A stretch of DNA of 64,000 nucleotides from Alkalihalobacillus trypoxylicola (GCF_001590785.1 NZ_LTAO01000036.1:153419-217418); one strand, 5' to 3'; numbered from the stretch's first letter, positions 53,521-62,174 are shown. The notes: generated from the letters alone by a model not told the origin. Made by a program: numbers and translations.

Positions 53521-54786
53521 TTATAAAAACCATTGAAACACTCCATAAACTAACGTCGACACAATTGCCATCGTAAGTCCTACTAATGTTTCATAAGGAA
53601 TTAATTTCAAGCGCTCTTGTATTTGCATCCCAACACTACCAGCTGTTGCGTGAAAAAAGCTACCATGTGGCATGTGGTCAAGCACAGTTGCACCAGCATG
53701 AACCATTGCTGCACCTGCTAAACCAGCTACACCAGATTCAATAATCGCTCCTCCAAATACACTACTTGCTACCGCAGAACCAGCTGTAGTCGATGCCGTT
53801 GCTGCTGACATGAAAATCCCCGATACAGGAGCAAGGGCAAATGCGGGTAAACCTAAGCTTTCTAGCATTCCAATTAAAGCAACATCAAGCGTTGAATTGG
53901 TAATGATTCCAGCGACTGCCCCTGTACCAATTAATAGAACAGCAACTGGGGCCATTTTTCCTAAGCCACTTTTTATAAAATGATTTGTTTGACGCCATTT
54001 TCCCATCACAAGCGCTCCAACTAAACCACCAGCAGGTAGGGCAATCATTGGGTCAACATTAATATCAAATAAAGGACGTAAAACAAGCAAAAGTATCGCA
54101 ACAATGGGAGCGAGCGCTGCCGTCCAAAAAGATGGAAGTTCACCTTCTGCTTCTTTTTCAATTTCACTTCCATCAATGACTGTACCCTTTGTTGAAATTC
54201 GCTTTGAAATAAAATAAGTAACCGTTACCCCGAAAATCGCTGGAATAATTCCTGCAGCCATTACTGATGTTAACGATACGTCAAATGCTTCTGATATGGC
54301 AATGGTGTTGGGATTCGGTGACATAATATTTCCTGCCTTCCCTCCACCAACCATCGCAATTAAAATAGCCATTCGAGATAACTTCGCTTGCTTGGCTATT
54401 ACTAAAGCAATCGGTGCAACCGTTATGACGGCAACATCGACAAAAACACCAACTGAGGTAAGAAGCATCGTCGCAAGAGCTAGTGCTAGCAATGCTTTTT
54501 TTTGACCGAATATAGAAACAATCGTTTGAGCCAGCTTGGACGCTGCACCAGATTCAATTAATACTCCTGCTAAAACACCCGCTGCTAAAATTCGTAACAC
54601 CGCAGGCATAATGCCTTGAGCACCACCAATCATTAAATCAACGGTTTCAACTATGTTTGCACCACCCACAAGACCACCAGTTAAAGCACCAGTAATCAAG
54701 CTATAAACAGGAGGTATCTTCTTTAATATCATTATAATGGCCACTACAAGTCCAACAATGGCACCTAAAGCGCTTACTTCTGTCAT
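53521..54786 (-). CDS. GntP-family permease, probable glycerate transporter
   Basis: A 421-residue membrane protein with about twelve hydrophobic helices. GntP features include PPVYSLITGALTGGLVGG at the start, GGKAGNIMSPNPNTIAISEA and the C-terminal VHAGATVLDHMPHGSFFH. Family members import gluconate, glycerate or related acids by proton symport. Pairing with a glycerate kinase suggests glycerate. TTTGGAGGGACGAAC precedes the ATG and a cre-like box lies 47 bases upstream. Confidence 0.88.
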   Translation of the reverse strand: MTEVSALGAIVGLVVAIIMILKKIPPVYSLITGALTGGLVGGANIVETVDLMIGGAQGIMPAVLRILAAGVLAGVLIESGAASKLAQTIVSIFGQKKALLALALATMLLTSVGVFVDVAVITVAPIALVIAKQAKLSRMAILIAMVGGGKAGNIMSPNPNTIAISEAFDVSLTSVMAAGIIPAIFGVTVTYFISKRISTKGTVIDGSEIEKEAEGELPSFWTAALAPIVAILLLVLRPLFDINVDPMIALPAGGLVGALVMGKWRQTNHFIKSGLGKMAPVAVLLIGTGAVAGIITNSTLDVALIGMLESLGLPAFALAPVSGIFMSAATASTTAGSAVASSVFGGAIIESGVAGLAGAAMVHAGATVLDHMPHGSFFHATAGSVGMQIQERLKLIPYETLVGLTMAIVSTLVYGVFQWFL

Positions 54787-54832
54787 GTTCGTCCCTCCAA
54801 AGATTGACGTATCCTTCTTTTATAAGACCTAT

Positions 54833-54846
54833 TGTAAGCGCTACCC
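54833..54846. promoter_or_regulatory. cre-like box upstream of the glycerate operon
   Basis: TGTAAGCGCTACCC matches 12 of 14 CcpA positions and keeps the AAGCGCT core, as does the site at 18.35 kb. Confidence 0.5.
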
Positions 54847-54915
54847 ATACGAATATCATTATTCATCCGCACAAAAAGAAAGCGATTTCTTTAGTTTATT
54901 TTAGTCACTTGCCCA

Positions 54916-56046
54916 TTACACTGATAATTTGTACAGCATCTGACCAAGAGTTAACTCTACTAAATCCTGCAGATTCTTCGGATTTTTCCCTGTAATCAAG
55001 TGAATCTTCTCCAAACGATAAGCTAACGTATTTCGATGAATAAAAAGCCTGTCTGCCGTCTTAGCCATTTCTCCATTCTCTTTTACAAACATATCAAATG
55101 TTTCATGCAATACGTGACCGTCACTTTCTTTGAATATTCTCCGATATGGCTCACTCATCTTAAAGGACTCCTCTTTTGCTTCTTGTAAAAACTGATAGCA
55201 TAGTAGCGATAATCCTAAATCTTTCTCACTCCAAACCCCACCTTGAGGATAAAGCACTTTCGCCGCTTCAACGATTTTTTGCGCATTCTTAAAAGATTTT
55301 CTCCAGCCCTCGACCCCTACTTCGTACGTCCCTAGAGCGATCGTCACATCAGTAGCTCCAACATGGTCTAGCTTTTCTTTTAAAAAGTTTTTCAGCTTTT
55401 CATCATCTATAGGAGTTGCTTTTTTTCTTTTTAAAATTATAAACTGATTCGTATATAGCTTTACTAGCTCATCTCCTTGCTTCATCCATGACTGTATCAA
55501 TCGCTCCAGTTTTCTGACCGAGTAAAGCTCTCTTCGATATGGAACTGAAATCAAAATGACCGCATACGTTGCGCCGGTATCAATGTTCAAGGACTGAGCT
55601 CTTTCTTTTATATAATCTTGATCCTTATCGGTTCCTAGCAATAAATGAGAAATAACATCATCTCGCAGTCGCTCATTGCGCTCAATCTCTCTCGTTAAAA
55701 AAGCTTGCTCTAATGTTAGCTCTGCGCCCATTTGAACAAGTTGCGAATAACCTCTTATCAAATTTGGCTCACCTGTAATCCCAATTACACCAACAATTTC
55801 ATCTCGAAATCGAATTGGCATATTAATCCCTGGCAAAGACCCACCCCAATGCTCAACATCCTTGCTATCGATTTCAACAGGGTCCTTTCGCTCCATAACT
55901 TCACGCGCACCATCATGTAACTGTCCAATTCTAAACACATCACCCGAAGCGAGAATCGTTCCTGTCTTATCCATTACATTCACATTTACATCTATAATTG
56001 ACATGGTTCGTTGTACAATTGCCTCAGCCAGTTGTTCCGTTAACAT
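54916..56046 (-). CDS. CdaR-type sugar-diacid regulator
   Basis: A 376-residue activator. The N-terminal sugar-diacid recognition domain has NVNVMDKTGTILASGD and FRDEIVGVIGITG. A middle GGDEF-like/PucR region follows, and the C-terminal helix-turn-helix reads TADRLFIHRNTLAYRLEKI. These proteins activate genes for glycerate, glucarate or galactarate. It is encoded just upstream of the permease/kinase pair on the same strand, 129 bases away, so it is the likely local activator. TTTGGAGGGAAATGA precedes the ATG. Confidence 0.9.
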   Translation of the reverse strand: MLTEQLAEAIVQRTMSIIDVNVNVMDKTGTILASGDVFRIGQLHDGAREVMERKDPVEIDSKDVEHWGGSLPGINMPIRFRDEIVGVIGITGEPNLIRGYSQLVQMGAELTLEQAFLTREIERNERLRDDVISHLLLGTDKDQDYIKERAQSLNIDTGATYAVILISVPYRRELYSVRKLERLIQSWMKQGDELVKLYTNQFIILKRKKATPIDDEKLKNFLKEKLDHVGATDVTIALGTYEVGVEGWRKSFKNAQKIVEAAKVLYPQGGVWSEKDLGLSLLCYQFLQEAKEESFKMSEPYRRIFKESDGHVLHETFDMFVKENGEMAKTADRLFIHRNTLAYRLEKIHLITGKNPKNLQDLVELTLGQMLYKLSV

Positions 56047-56330
56047 TCATTTCCCTCCAAATACTTGCACATTTCATTCACACAACGTTTCTATTCAAAC
56101 CATTTTATCATATAAAGAGAATGAGTTTTTTTAGCGGTTATGAAAAAAGAGACGGGAAATGATTGAAGTTGAAATGAAAAAAGAGAAAGAATAATATCTT
56201 TTTTACAAGTTTTCTAACTTTAATAGTAACCTCCTAGTTCGATCCTTTGTTATACTTAATATTGTAAAATTAATCCATGTAGGTCTTTCTTTATAAAAAA
56301 TAGAGTTTTAATGAAAAGGTGATGTGCGTT

Positions 56331-56696
56331 ATGGCAAAGTACACAATAATTGATTTATTTTATGGTCGCGACCATGTAGCGGAGTTTTATAAAAGCGCTC
56401 GTAACGAATGGAGTAACATATTCTCTGATCAAAGGAGCAAAACAGTCGATGGATTGGCTGAATTACTCACTGAAAAAGAAGAATCTTTTAAAGCAAATTG
56501 TGGTCATGGAAACTTGGGCGCAGAAATACTGGCTTGGTCTGGTTTCATCTATTTTTACGATGCCCAGGAAGGGTTGCGAGGGGAAAATGGATTTCAGGCA
56601 CGCCAATTAGAAGAGGCCTTTCAAAAAAGCCATTGCAGCGAAGGGGTAAAAAAAGCTGTCGAACAAGCCTCTAATGTTTTCTTTAGCAAACTGTAA
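56331..56696 (+). CDS. Hypothetical protein, 121 residues
   Basis: A small soluble protein with a mostly helical pattern (YTIIDLFYGRDHVAEFYKSA, WSNIFSDQR, and GVKKAVEQASNVFFSKL at the end). Two Cys and one His are present (ANCGHGN and KSHCSEG), without a clear metal motif. I do not recognise a family. I choose ATG 56331, eleven bases after AAAAGG; earlier in-frame starts overlap that site. It stands alone and is followed by an inverted copy of repeat A. Confidence 0.6.
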   Translation: MAKYTIIDLFYGRDHVAEFYKSARNEWSNIFSDQRSKTVDGLAELLTEKEESFKANCGHGNLGAEILAWSGFIYFYDAQEGLRGENGFQARQLEEAFQKSHCSEGVKKAVEQASNVFFSKL

Positions 56697-56754
56697 TCTC
56701 TTAAAATCATCTAGTAGATAAAAGAGAGTCTCTTCTCATATATAACCGACATTT

Positions 56755-56905
56755 ATGTAGTGACTCCCAAAGGATCAGCACAGCTTTGAAAGATCCACTC
56801 TGACGAAGCTCTGCGTAGTCAGAGTTAGCTAAAGACAAGCCCTTGGGAAAGCATCTACCTAAAGTGAAAATCAAAAATCAAATCGTTCAGTTTTTATTAT
56901 AAAAT
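56755..56905. repeat. Dispersed repeat A, copy 7, inverted
   Basis: The only copy on the opposite strand. It reads GTAGTGACTCCCAAAGGATC, the side hairpin ACTCTGAC/GTCAGAGT, then CCCTTGGGAAAGCATCTACC. Its ends can pair like the others. Confidence 0.85.
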
Positions 56906-57159
56906 ATGAATGATGAAATCGATTCAAGTAAGAGCATATGAAAAAGCCCAATCACTCACTATAAAAAAGGAGAAATTAGACTTTAGATTTTTGTTTAATC
57001 GTATTATAAGGTTTAAAATACCTAAGTAACGCTTTAAAAGAAGGTATTCTATGTATCGTTCCTCATTAGAACCTATGAATTCTTTCACTTAAGCTCGCAA
57101 AAATAGGAATGGTTTTAACTAAAAACGAGAAAACTGAAATATTTCATATTATATGATAC

Positions 57160-57453
57160 TTAATAATTAGGCTTGTTCTTATTGATATAGAGAAACACGC
57201 TTCCGAAAACACTCAAGAAAAGTGTAAAATATAACAATATATCAGGAAGATATTGAGTTGAAACCATTTCAAGTAAATGGAGTACAATCAATAAAATAAC
57301 ACCTAAATATAAGAAATTAAATAGCATATTGTTGGTTTTATACTTTATTTCTTTCCCTCTTTCATCTTTTGCCTCATCACTAGAATGAAATCTCAAAATA
57401 TACATCTGACTAAGGAATATCACAACTATAAACAAAATTTTTAATACTATCAT
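57160..57453 (-). CDS. Small membrane protein paired with an Xre regulator
   Basis: A 97-residue protein with three hydrophobic helices (ILFIVVIFLSQMYIL at 5-19, NFLYLGVILLIVLHLL at 46-61, ILLYFTLFLSVFGSVFLYI at 73-91) and a short charged loop DEAKDERGKE. It follows the Xre gene by two bases. Xre/small-membrane-protein pairs of this shape are frequent in Firmicutes and are not well understood; it may modulate the regulator or respond to membrane stress. Confidence 0.7.
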   Translation of the reverse strand: MIVLKILFIVVIFLSQMYILRFHSSDEAKDERGKEIKYKTNNMLFNFLYLGVILLIVLHLLEMVSTQYLPDILLYFTLFLSVFGSVFLYINKNKPNY

Positions 57454-57455
57454 TA

Positions 57456-57659
57456 CTATATCTCCTCCTCATAATCAAAAACGTCCGTTAATGGCTTCTC
57501 AAATGCATGTGCAATTTTAAAAGCTAGAATAAGTGAGGGGTTATATTTGTTTTTCTCAAGAGTTGCAATAGTTTGGCGACTAACACCGACTTTTTTTGCC
57601 AGCTGTTCTTGAGTCCATCCCTTCTCTGCTCGGAAAACGACTAATTTATTTTGTAACAA
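57456..57659 (-). CDS. Small Xre-family regulator
   Basis: A 67-residue single-domain helix-turn-helix protein (KGWTQEQLAKKVGVSRQTIA, then LEKNKYNPSLILAFKIAHAF) with a short acidic tail. I choose the TTG at 57659 because GAGG lies eight bases before it; an upstream GTG sits too close to that site. Inverted repeats of TTGTAA/TTACAA upstream suggest autoregulation. Confidence 0.85.
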   Translation of the reverse strand: MLQNKLVVFRAEKGWTQEQLAKKVGVSRQTIATLEKNKYNPSLILAFKIAHAFEKPLTDVFDYEEEI

Positions 57660-57678
57660 TCCTACCACCTCTAAGAGA

Positions 57679-57728
57679 ATTGTAATTTATTTCTTACAAT
57701 ATATAAAGTATTTATTACAAAATGTAAT
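57679..57728 (-). promoter_or_regulatory. Two candidate Xre operators
   Basis: ATTGTAA/TTACAAT with an eight-base spacer (57679-57700) and ATTACA/TGTAAT with a three-base spacer (57714-57728) lie just upstream of the Xre gene. Both contain the same half-site. Confidence 0.5.
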
Positions 57729-57850
57729 TCATATAAGTTGTTATAATCGGTTCACGTTTTATACTATCTTTAAACAGCTTTAAAAACAGTAAATAACGGA
57801 AAATACCACTATTCTTAATGATATAACCTTAACAAACTACAATTCTATTT

Positions 57851-58912
57851 TTAATTATTTGTAAGTTCATTGAAATGGTTAATATCATGCCATAAAATAT
57901 CTGTAGTTTTCCCATATTCTTCTACTAAATTCTCAAACTGAAAATTCTTTTTATTACTTCCAAATCCTACCGAAACTCTATCTAATGAAGTGTTTCTTAA
58001 TAGTGGAACATAATCTTCTACATTCATATTTCTTGCTGACCAATGTGTAAATTCAACTAAAGATGGAGCATAACCTAAACTCTCAATCTCTTTAAGACCC
58101 TTCATATTATTTAAAGCTACTTTCTTTAAATTATTTAAGTTATTCAAAGGTGGTAATGCTTCAATGTTTCGTAAGTTTTGAAGAGAAAGATATTGAAGTC
58201 CTAGTAAAGTTGATACAAAAGAAATGTCAGCTAATCCTCTTATTTCAGATAACTCTAAATATTTAATATTGTTCATTCCCTCAATTGCTGAAAAGTTCTT
58301 AATACCACCATAATGAATAGTCAAGTTCCACAGTTTTTTTAAAGGGAATAAAAATTCTAAATTTTTTGTTGTAACTGAAGTTAAAGTTACACATTCAAGA
58401 TTTTCTAACTTTCCTAAAGCCTTAATATTCTTAGTATGTCCTACAATAACGAGTTCGCGAAGCTTTTTAAATCTTTCAAGGACGGTTAAATCAGGTTTCT
58501 TAGATTTTGTTTCATCCAATACTAACTCTTCCAATGTATCTGGAATTTTGGATAAAATATCAAAACTTTCATTACCATAAATACTAAGGCTTAATTCTTT
58601 CAATTTCTTTAAAGAAGTAATCGCCTCTAAATTTTCAACCATCTCATAACACTCTAAATAGAGTCGGGATAAGTTAGGAAGTTTTTTAAGAAAACTAACA
58701 TCACATTTTGAATTAGTAAAACCAAACAAACGTAATACGATGTCATCACGTACAGAAAATAAAATATCGTTCAATTTCTGAATGGTATTATGTTCTATTT
58801 CACTTTGAAATTGTATGACTTCTAGCGCCTTATAATTTAGTAATTCATGTACCTCTTCATCTGTCAATCTAGATTTTATTTGTACCCTACCTTCTGTGAC
58901 TATGCTGTACAT
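57851..58912 (-). CDS. Leucine-rich-repeat-like protein
   Basis: Residues about 70-310 of 353 contain some ten units of 20-23 residues with LxxLxxL spacing (NLSRLYLECYEMVENLEAIT, KLKELSLSI, NIKYLELSEIRGLADISFV, GLQYLSLQNLRNIEALPPL), as in the SDS22/internalin-like class. There is no signal peptide, so it is cytoplasmic. The N-terminal 65 residues are unrelated to the repeats. LRR folds bind proteins; no target is evident. AGGAGGTAAATTA precedes ATG 58912, 21 codons inside the longest frame. Confidence 0.8.
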   Translation of the reverse strand: MYSIVTEGRVQIKSRLTDEEVHELLNYKALEVIQFQSEIEHNTIQKLNDILFSVRDDIVLRLFGFTNSKCDVSFLKKLPNLSRLYLECYEMVENLEAITSLKKLKELSLSIYGNESFDILSKIPDTLEELVLDETKSKKPDLTVLERFKKLRELVIVGHTKNIKALGKLENLECVTLTSVTTKNLEFLFPLKKLWNLTIHYGGIKNFSAIEGMNNIKYLELSEIRGLADISFVSTLLGLQYLSLQNLRNIEALPPLNNLNNLKKVALNNMKGLKEIESLGYAPSLVEFTHWSARNMNVEDYVPLLRNTSLDRVSVGFGSNKKNFQFENLVEEYGKTTDILWHDINHFNELTNN

Positions 58913-59085
58913 TAATTTACCTCCTGAATAATACGATTCATTTTTACAAAGACTGTTTAGTTCATAGTGAGTCATATTTCGCTTAATGAGCGGTTAATTC
59001 CTTGTAATTTTAGCATGTTGATGAATATATGATTGTCTGTGTTTTTTTGGTTTATAATTAGGCAATTATCAACATATAAAGAAAA

Positions 59086-59114
59086 AACGCTCCTTACAAA
59101 GTGTAAGAAACGTT
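59086..59114 (-). terminator. Terminator of the tRNA-Leu gene
   Basis: AACG...CTTACA pairs with TGTAAG...CGTT, followed on the minus strand by a run of six T. Confidence 0.75.
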
Positions 59115-59145
59115 AATTTCACTGCATTGACGAGCAGTGACATAA

Positions 59146-59227
59146 TACCGATGGTCGGGGTCGAACCGACACTCCCGAAGGAACACGATTTTGAGTCGTG
59201 CGCGTCTGCCAATTCCGCCACATCGGC
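59146..59227 (-). tRNA. tRNA-Leu (CAA)
   Basis: Cloverleaf with acceptor GCCGATG/CATCGGT, long variable arm, anticodon loop CTCAAAA and T-loop GGTTCGACCCC. CCA is not encoded. It reads UUG codons and stands alone, away from the main cluster. Confidence 0.93.
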
Positions 59228-59335
59228 ATAATAAATGACTTTAAAAGCAAAGTCATAGACTGAACTGACAAGAACTAGTTTATCATTAGTAACTCATAAA
59301 TGTCAATTCATTTTAAATGGTAGAATAAATATCAT

Positions 59336-60100
59336 TTATTTCTTTAAGAGATTTTTCATTGCAGCATGAACTGAACTGATGAATTGAACATCCCATTTTT
59401 GAAAAGAAAGAGAGTGGAGCTTACGAGATATCGTTTGATTTATGCTGACAAAATAGATTTTCATCCCCATTAGAGAAATAGATTGTAATAGTACTTCTAG
59501 ACTTTGTAAGCCCTCATCTTCTATATCTCCGACCGCTGTGAAATCAAATAAAACATGCTCTGGCGATTCCTCATATAAATCAAAAAGTACTTTCTGATGT
59601 AAGTGATTCATTTTAGATTCTGTCAAAATTCCGAATAGAGGAATCATCACAAATTGAGGTGTTAACCTAATTACAGGGGCCGACAGTCGGTCATTATCTT
59701 CGATTAGAGTTTCTAATTTCTCTTTTTCTTGCAGTAGCTCTATATTCGTCTCATTCAATCTTTTCCTTAATAGACTTAAAGAAGTACTGATTTCGGATAT
59801 CTGCTCCTCTTGCTCTAATATAATAGCATGTACGATATTATTAGATTGCCAAGCTGCATAGAGGGTCACTAATTCCATCTTACCTTCTCTATTAATCATA
59901 TTAATTTCTATCGACATTTTTTGAAAATCTGGTCGTACCCAAGCATTTAATTTGTTTATGCTTCCCTCTTCCACAATATCTATGATATTTTCAATTTGTC
60001 CAAACTTATCAATGGCTTCCTTGGAGCAATCCACAACATCATACTTGTGATTTAATGTATAACTAGGAAGAGGTAGATGACTATTTAGTTGAAATCCCAT
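59336..60100 (-). CDS. STAS-domain protein (RsbR-like)
   Basis: A 254-residue protein. Residues 1-95 form a PAS-like or other sensor domain, 95-140 a coiled coil (LSLLRKRLNETNIELLQEKE), and 145-250 a STAS domain (APVIRLTPQFVMIPLFGIL, VLFDFTAVGDIEDEGLQSLE). RsbR paralogues of the stressosome have this layout, with a phosphorylated Thr in the matching DxT position; DFT is present. The gene overlaps the end of the B12-binding gene by 20 bases. It is probably the output partner of that sensor, feeding into sigma-B or a cyclase-type target. Confidence 0.85.
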   Translation of the reverse strand: MGFQLNSHLPLPSYTLNHKYDVVDCSKEAIDKFGQIENIIDIVEEGSINKLNAWVRPDFQKMSIEINMINREGKMELVTLYAAWQSNNIVHAIILEQEEQISEISTSLSLLRKRLNETNIELLQEKEKLETLIEDNDRLSAPVIRLTPQFVMIPLFGILTESKMNHLHQKVLFDLYEESPEHVLFDFTAVGDIEDEGLQSLEVLLQSISLMGMKIYFVSINQTISRKLHSLSFQKWDVQFISSVHAAMKNLLKK

Positions 60101-60752
60101 TAAACTCTTTTTCCTCCCGAGTTTCTGTATTTCTTTCTTGTATCCAATTTTCTACCATCGTTAAATTATTCATAATATGAAGATAATCAGATTGGATATG
60201 ATCAATTCTTGCAATTTTCTCGGCCATTCTCCCACCAACTAATATTTGTGGAGGAGAATGCAATTCCTCTAATGACTCTACATACTTTATCAAAGTCGGC
60301 AAACGATAAGGTAAGGCAACCGACACACCAACTACATCGGGCTTCCACACGTCGATAAAATTTAACATATGGCCTAATGGTAAATTAGGGCCTAAATATT
60401 TAACATCCCAACCATGCTTTTTAAAAACGATTCCTACCATTCTAAGACCTAAATAATGTTGTTCTTCTTCTAAGCCTAAAAGCATGATTTTCTGATTAGA
60501 TTCAGTTCCTTCACTTAAAATAGATAACTGTGAAATAATCATATCACACACAGCAGTCGCTAAATGTTCATCTGCCACTGATATTTTATTGTGCTCCCAC
60601 AACTCTCCAATATAATACATGGCAGGTGTAATGAGATCTTCGAATATCGAAATACCAGGGTATTTACATTGATAGGTATTAATTAGCTTCATTGCTTCCT
60701 TTTCATTTCCCTTTAACAAATGATCTGCCAAGTCCTTACTGTGTTCATTCAC
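60081..60752 (-). CDS. Cobalamin-binding sensor protein
   Basis: A 223-residue protein with the two-part B12 module of CarH, MtaC and methionine synthase. The helical cap has GELWEHNKISVADEHLAT, where W...E and E-H are the residues that cover the B12 face. The Rossmann part has GLEEEQHYLGLR, with His in the place of the lower cobalt ligand of DxHxxG (Asp replaced by Glu), then GWDVKYLGPNLP and ILVGGRM. There is no DNA-binding domain, so it likely signals by protein contact, most simply with the STAS protein. It starts with GTG after GAGGTGTTTAT. Confidence 0.87.
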   Translation of the reverse strand: MNEHSKDLADHLLKGNEKEAMKLINTYQCKYPGISIFEDLITPAMYYIGELWEHNKISVADEHLATAVCDMIISQLSILSEGTESNQKIMLLGLEEEQHYLGLRMVGIVFKKHGWDVKYLGPNLPLGHMLNFIDVWKPDVVGVSVALPYRLPTLIKYVESLEELHSPPQILVGGRMAEKIARIDHIQSDYLHIMNNLTMVENWIQERNTETREEKEFNGISTK

Positions 60753-60761
60753 ATAAACACC

Positions 60762-61124
60762 TCATTTATGGTTTGACTTATTCAAAGCAATGTTAGCTTC
60801 ATTTATATAGCTTAAAAACGCTTTCTTTTCTTCTGATGATGTATAACTTGGTAAATGAAAGGCAAGTCGTTCAAAATTATCTATAATAATATTTGTACTC
60901 ATTCCACGAGTTGTGAGTATATTATTTAACCATAATGCGTATTCAACAAAATGGGTTTCATCTTTTAATTGAAAAGCCGTTTCTAAATACTTCAAATGAT
61001 GATAATTATCCTCTTTTGTTCTTTCCCAACCGTGTTCACCATACTTTTCCCAAAGAAACGGAAACTCTTCATATATTTCTTTTACCACTAGAGAAACAAC
61101 CTTTTCTTTATTGGAACTATTCAT
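60762..61124 (-). CDS. Small all-helical protein of the B12/STAS operon
   Basis: A 120-residue soluble protein predicted to be helical throughout (VSLVVKEIYEEFPFLWEKYG, NYHHLKYLETAFQLKDETHF, FVEYALWLNNILTTRG). The His-His and Trp residues suggest a globin-like or four-helix sensor fold like the N-terminal domains of RsbR proteins, but this is inference. Its ATG overlaps the stop of the monooxygenase gene (ATGA), and ten bases separate it from the B12 gene, so stoichiometric expression is likely. Confidence 0.65.
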   Translation of the reverse strand: MNSSNKEKVVSLVVKEIYEEFPFLWEKYGEHGWERTKEDNYHHLKYLETAFQLKDETHFVEYALWLNNILTTRGMSTNIIIDNFERLAFHLPSYTSSEEKKAFLSYINEANIALNKSNHK

Positions 61125-61426
61125 GTTGCAACCACAGAATATTGTGTAACCTTTGGAACAATATTGGCTAATTCTTGGTCCGGATAATTTTTCTCTAGCT
61201 CATGTATTTTTTTAAATTGATCACTTCTAACCCATGATAAAAAAGACTCTTTTGACTCCCATATCATATGGACGGTTAACTCGTGCTTTTTTTTATCATT
61301 TTGTAAAAGGTGAAACGATTTAAAGCCCTTTACGGTGTCTACCAACTTCGAACGATTACGATATATGCTAATAACTTCATCGGTCTTCTCTTTCGGTACT
61401 TCAACAGTTGAAGTGACGATATACAT
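61121..61426 (-). CDS. Antibiotic-biosynthesis-monooxygenase-fold protein (IsdG/Hmo-like)
   Basis: A 101-residue ferredoxin-like alpha/beta protein. Trp65 and His75 have the ten-residue spacing of the catalytic Trp/His of IsdG-type haem oxygenases (FLSWVRSDQFKKIH). The catalytic Asn expected in a TNT-like N-terminal motif is replaced: the sequence reads IVTSTVEV. Haem degradation is therefore doubtful; haem or tetrapyrrole binding remains possible. CAAAGGGGTTTTTAG precedes the ATG. It is the first gene of the operon. Confidence 0.8.
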   Translation of the reverse strand: MYIVTSTVEVPKEKTDEVISIYRNRSKLVDTVKGFKSFHLLQNDKKKHELTVHMIWESKESFLSWVRSDQFKKIHELEKNYPDQELANIVPKVTQYSVVAT

Positions 61427-61483
61427 CTAAAAACCCCTTTGTTTAAGTTATTTATCGAAAATTTGGTAAATTACATCTAACTC

Positions 61484-61512
61484 ATATCATAACACAACTA
61501 TCAATCTATCAA
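61484..61512 (-). promoter_or_regulatory. Candidate promoter of the monooxygenase-B12-STAS operon
   Basis: On the minus strand TTGATA (61507-61512) and TGATAT (61484-61489) with a 17-base spacer resemble a sigma-A promoter, 58 bases upstream of the start codon. Confidence 0.4.
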
Positions 61513-61583
61513 AACCAAGCTCATTTATTTGAAGACTAAATATAATCTTATTCATATACCTCATTACTTAAATTATAAAAAAC

Positions 61584-61612
61584 AAAAAAACGATTATCAT
61601 TTGATATCGTTT
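61584..61612 (-). terminator. Terminator of the rRNA-tRNA operon
   Basis: ACGAT and ATCGT outer arms with ATC/GAT inner pairs, followed on the minus strand by seven T. It lies directly after the last tRNA gene. Confidence 0.8.
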
Positions 61613-61619
61613 TGAAAAA

Positions 61620-61696
61620 TGGCGCGCCCTGAGAGATTCGAACTCCCGACCTTTTGATTCGTAGTCAAACACTCTATCCAGCTGAGCTAAGGGCGC
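61620..61696 (-). tRNA. tRNA-Arg (ACG)
   Basis: Acceptor GCGCCCT/AGGGCGC, anticodon loop with ACG, encoded CCA. Last gene of the cluster. The A34 is expected to be edited to inosine to read CGU, CGC and CGA. Confidence 0.95.
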
Positions 61697-61702
61697 ATAT
61701 GA

Positions 61703-61791
61703 TGGTGCCGAGGGCCGGACTTGAACCGGCACGGTAGTCACCTACCGCAGGATTTTAAGTCCTGTGTGTCTGCCAATTCCACCACCCCGGC
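61703..61791 (-). tRNA. tRNA-Leu (TAA)
   Basis: Acceptor GCCGGGG, long variable arm, anticodon TAA, A73, encoded CCA. Confidence 0.95.
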
Positions 61792-61825
61792 AAATTGTTT
61801 TTGGCAGATTTTTTATTAAACACGT

Positions 61826-61899
61826 TGGAGGCGGCACCCGGATTTGAACCGGGGGTAAAGGTTTTGCAGACCCGTGCCTTACCACTTGGCTATGCCGCC
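61826..61899 (-). tRNA. tRNA-Cys (GCA)
   Basis: Acceptor GGCGGCA, anticodon GCA, and U73, the discriminator base expected for Cys. CCA is encoded. Confidence 0.95.
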
Positions 61900-61903
61900 A
61901 ACT

Positions 61904-61978
61904 TGGAGCGGAAGACGGGATTCGAACCCGCGACCCCCACCTTGGCAAGGTGGTGTTCTACCACTGAACTACTTCCGC
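61904..61978 (-). tRNA. tRNA-Gly (GCC)
   Basis: Acceptor GCGGAAG, anticodon loop with GCC inside ACCTTGCCAAGGT, U73, encoded CCA. Confidence 0.95.
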
Positions 61979-61982
61979 ATTA

Positions 61983-62057
61983 TGGCTGGGCTAGCTGGAT
62001 TCGAACCAACGCATGACGGAATCAAAATCCGTTGCCTTACCGCTTGGCCATAGCCCA
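61983..62057 (-). tRNA. tRNA-Gln (TTG)
   Basis: Begins TGGGCTATAGC-like (TGGGCTA acceptor), as is usual for Bacillus tRNA-Gln. Anticodon TTG, encoded CCA. Confidence 0.94.
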
Positions 62058-62072
62058 ACAATCATAATTTAA

Positions 62073-62150
62073 TGGGGCGGCTGATGGGAATCGAACCCAC
62101 GCAATGTCGGAATCACAATCCGATGTGTTAACCACTTCACCACAGCCGCC
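62073..62150 (-). tRNA. tRNA-His (GTG)
   Basis: Anticodon GTG; the extra G at position -1 is encoded opposite C73, the identity mark of tRNA-His. CCA is encoded. Confidence 0.95.
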
Positions 62151-62174
62151 ATATAAGTTGTATTTCAGAAAATT

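Noticed and set aside
57160..57659. Toxin-antitoxin pair
   Set aside because: The small partner is a three-helix membrane protein without features of a known toxin, and the regulator-first order with autoregulation is equally typical of ordinary Xre/membrane pairs.
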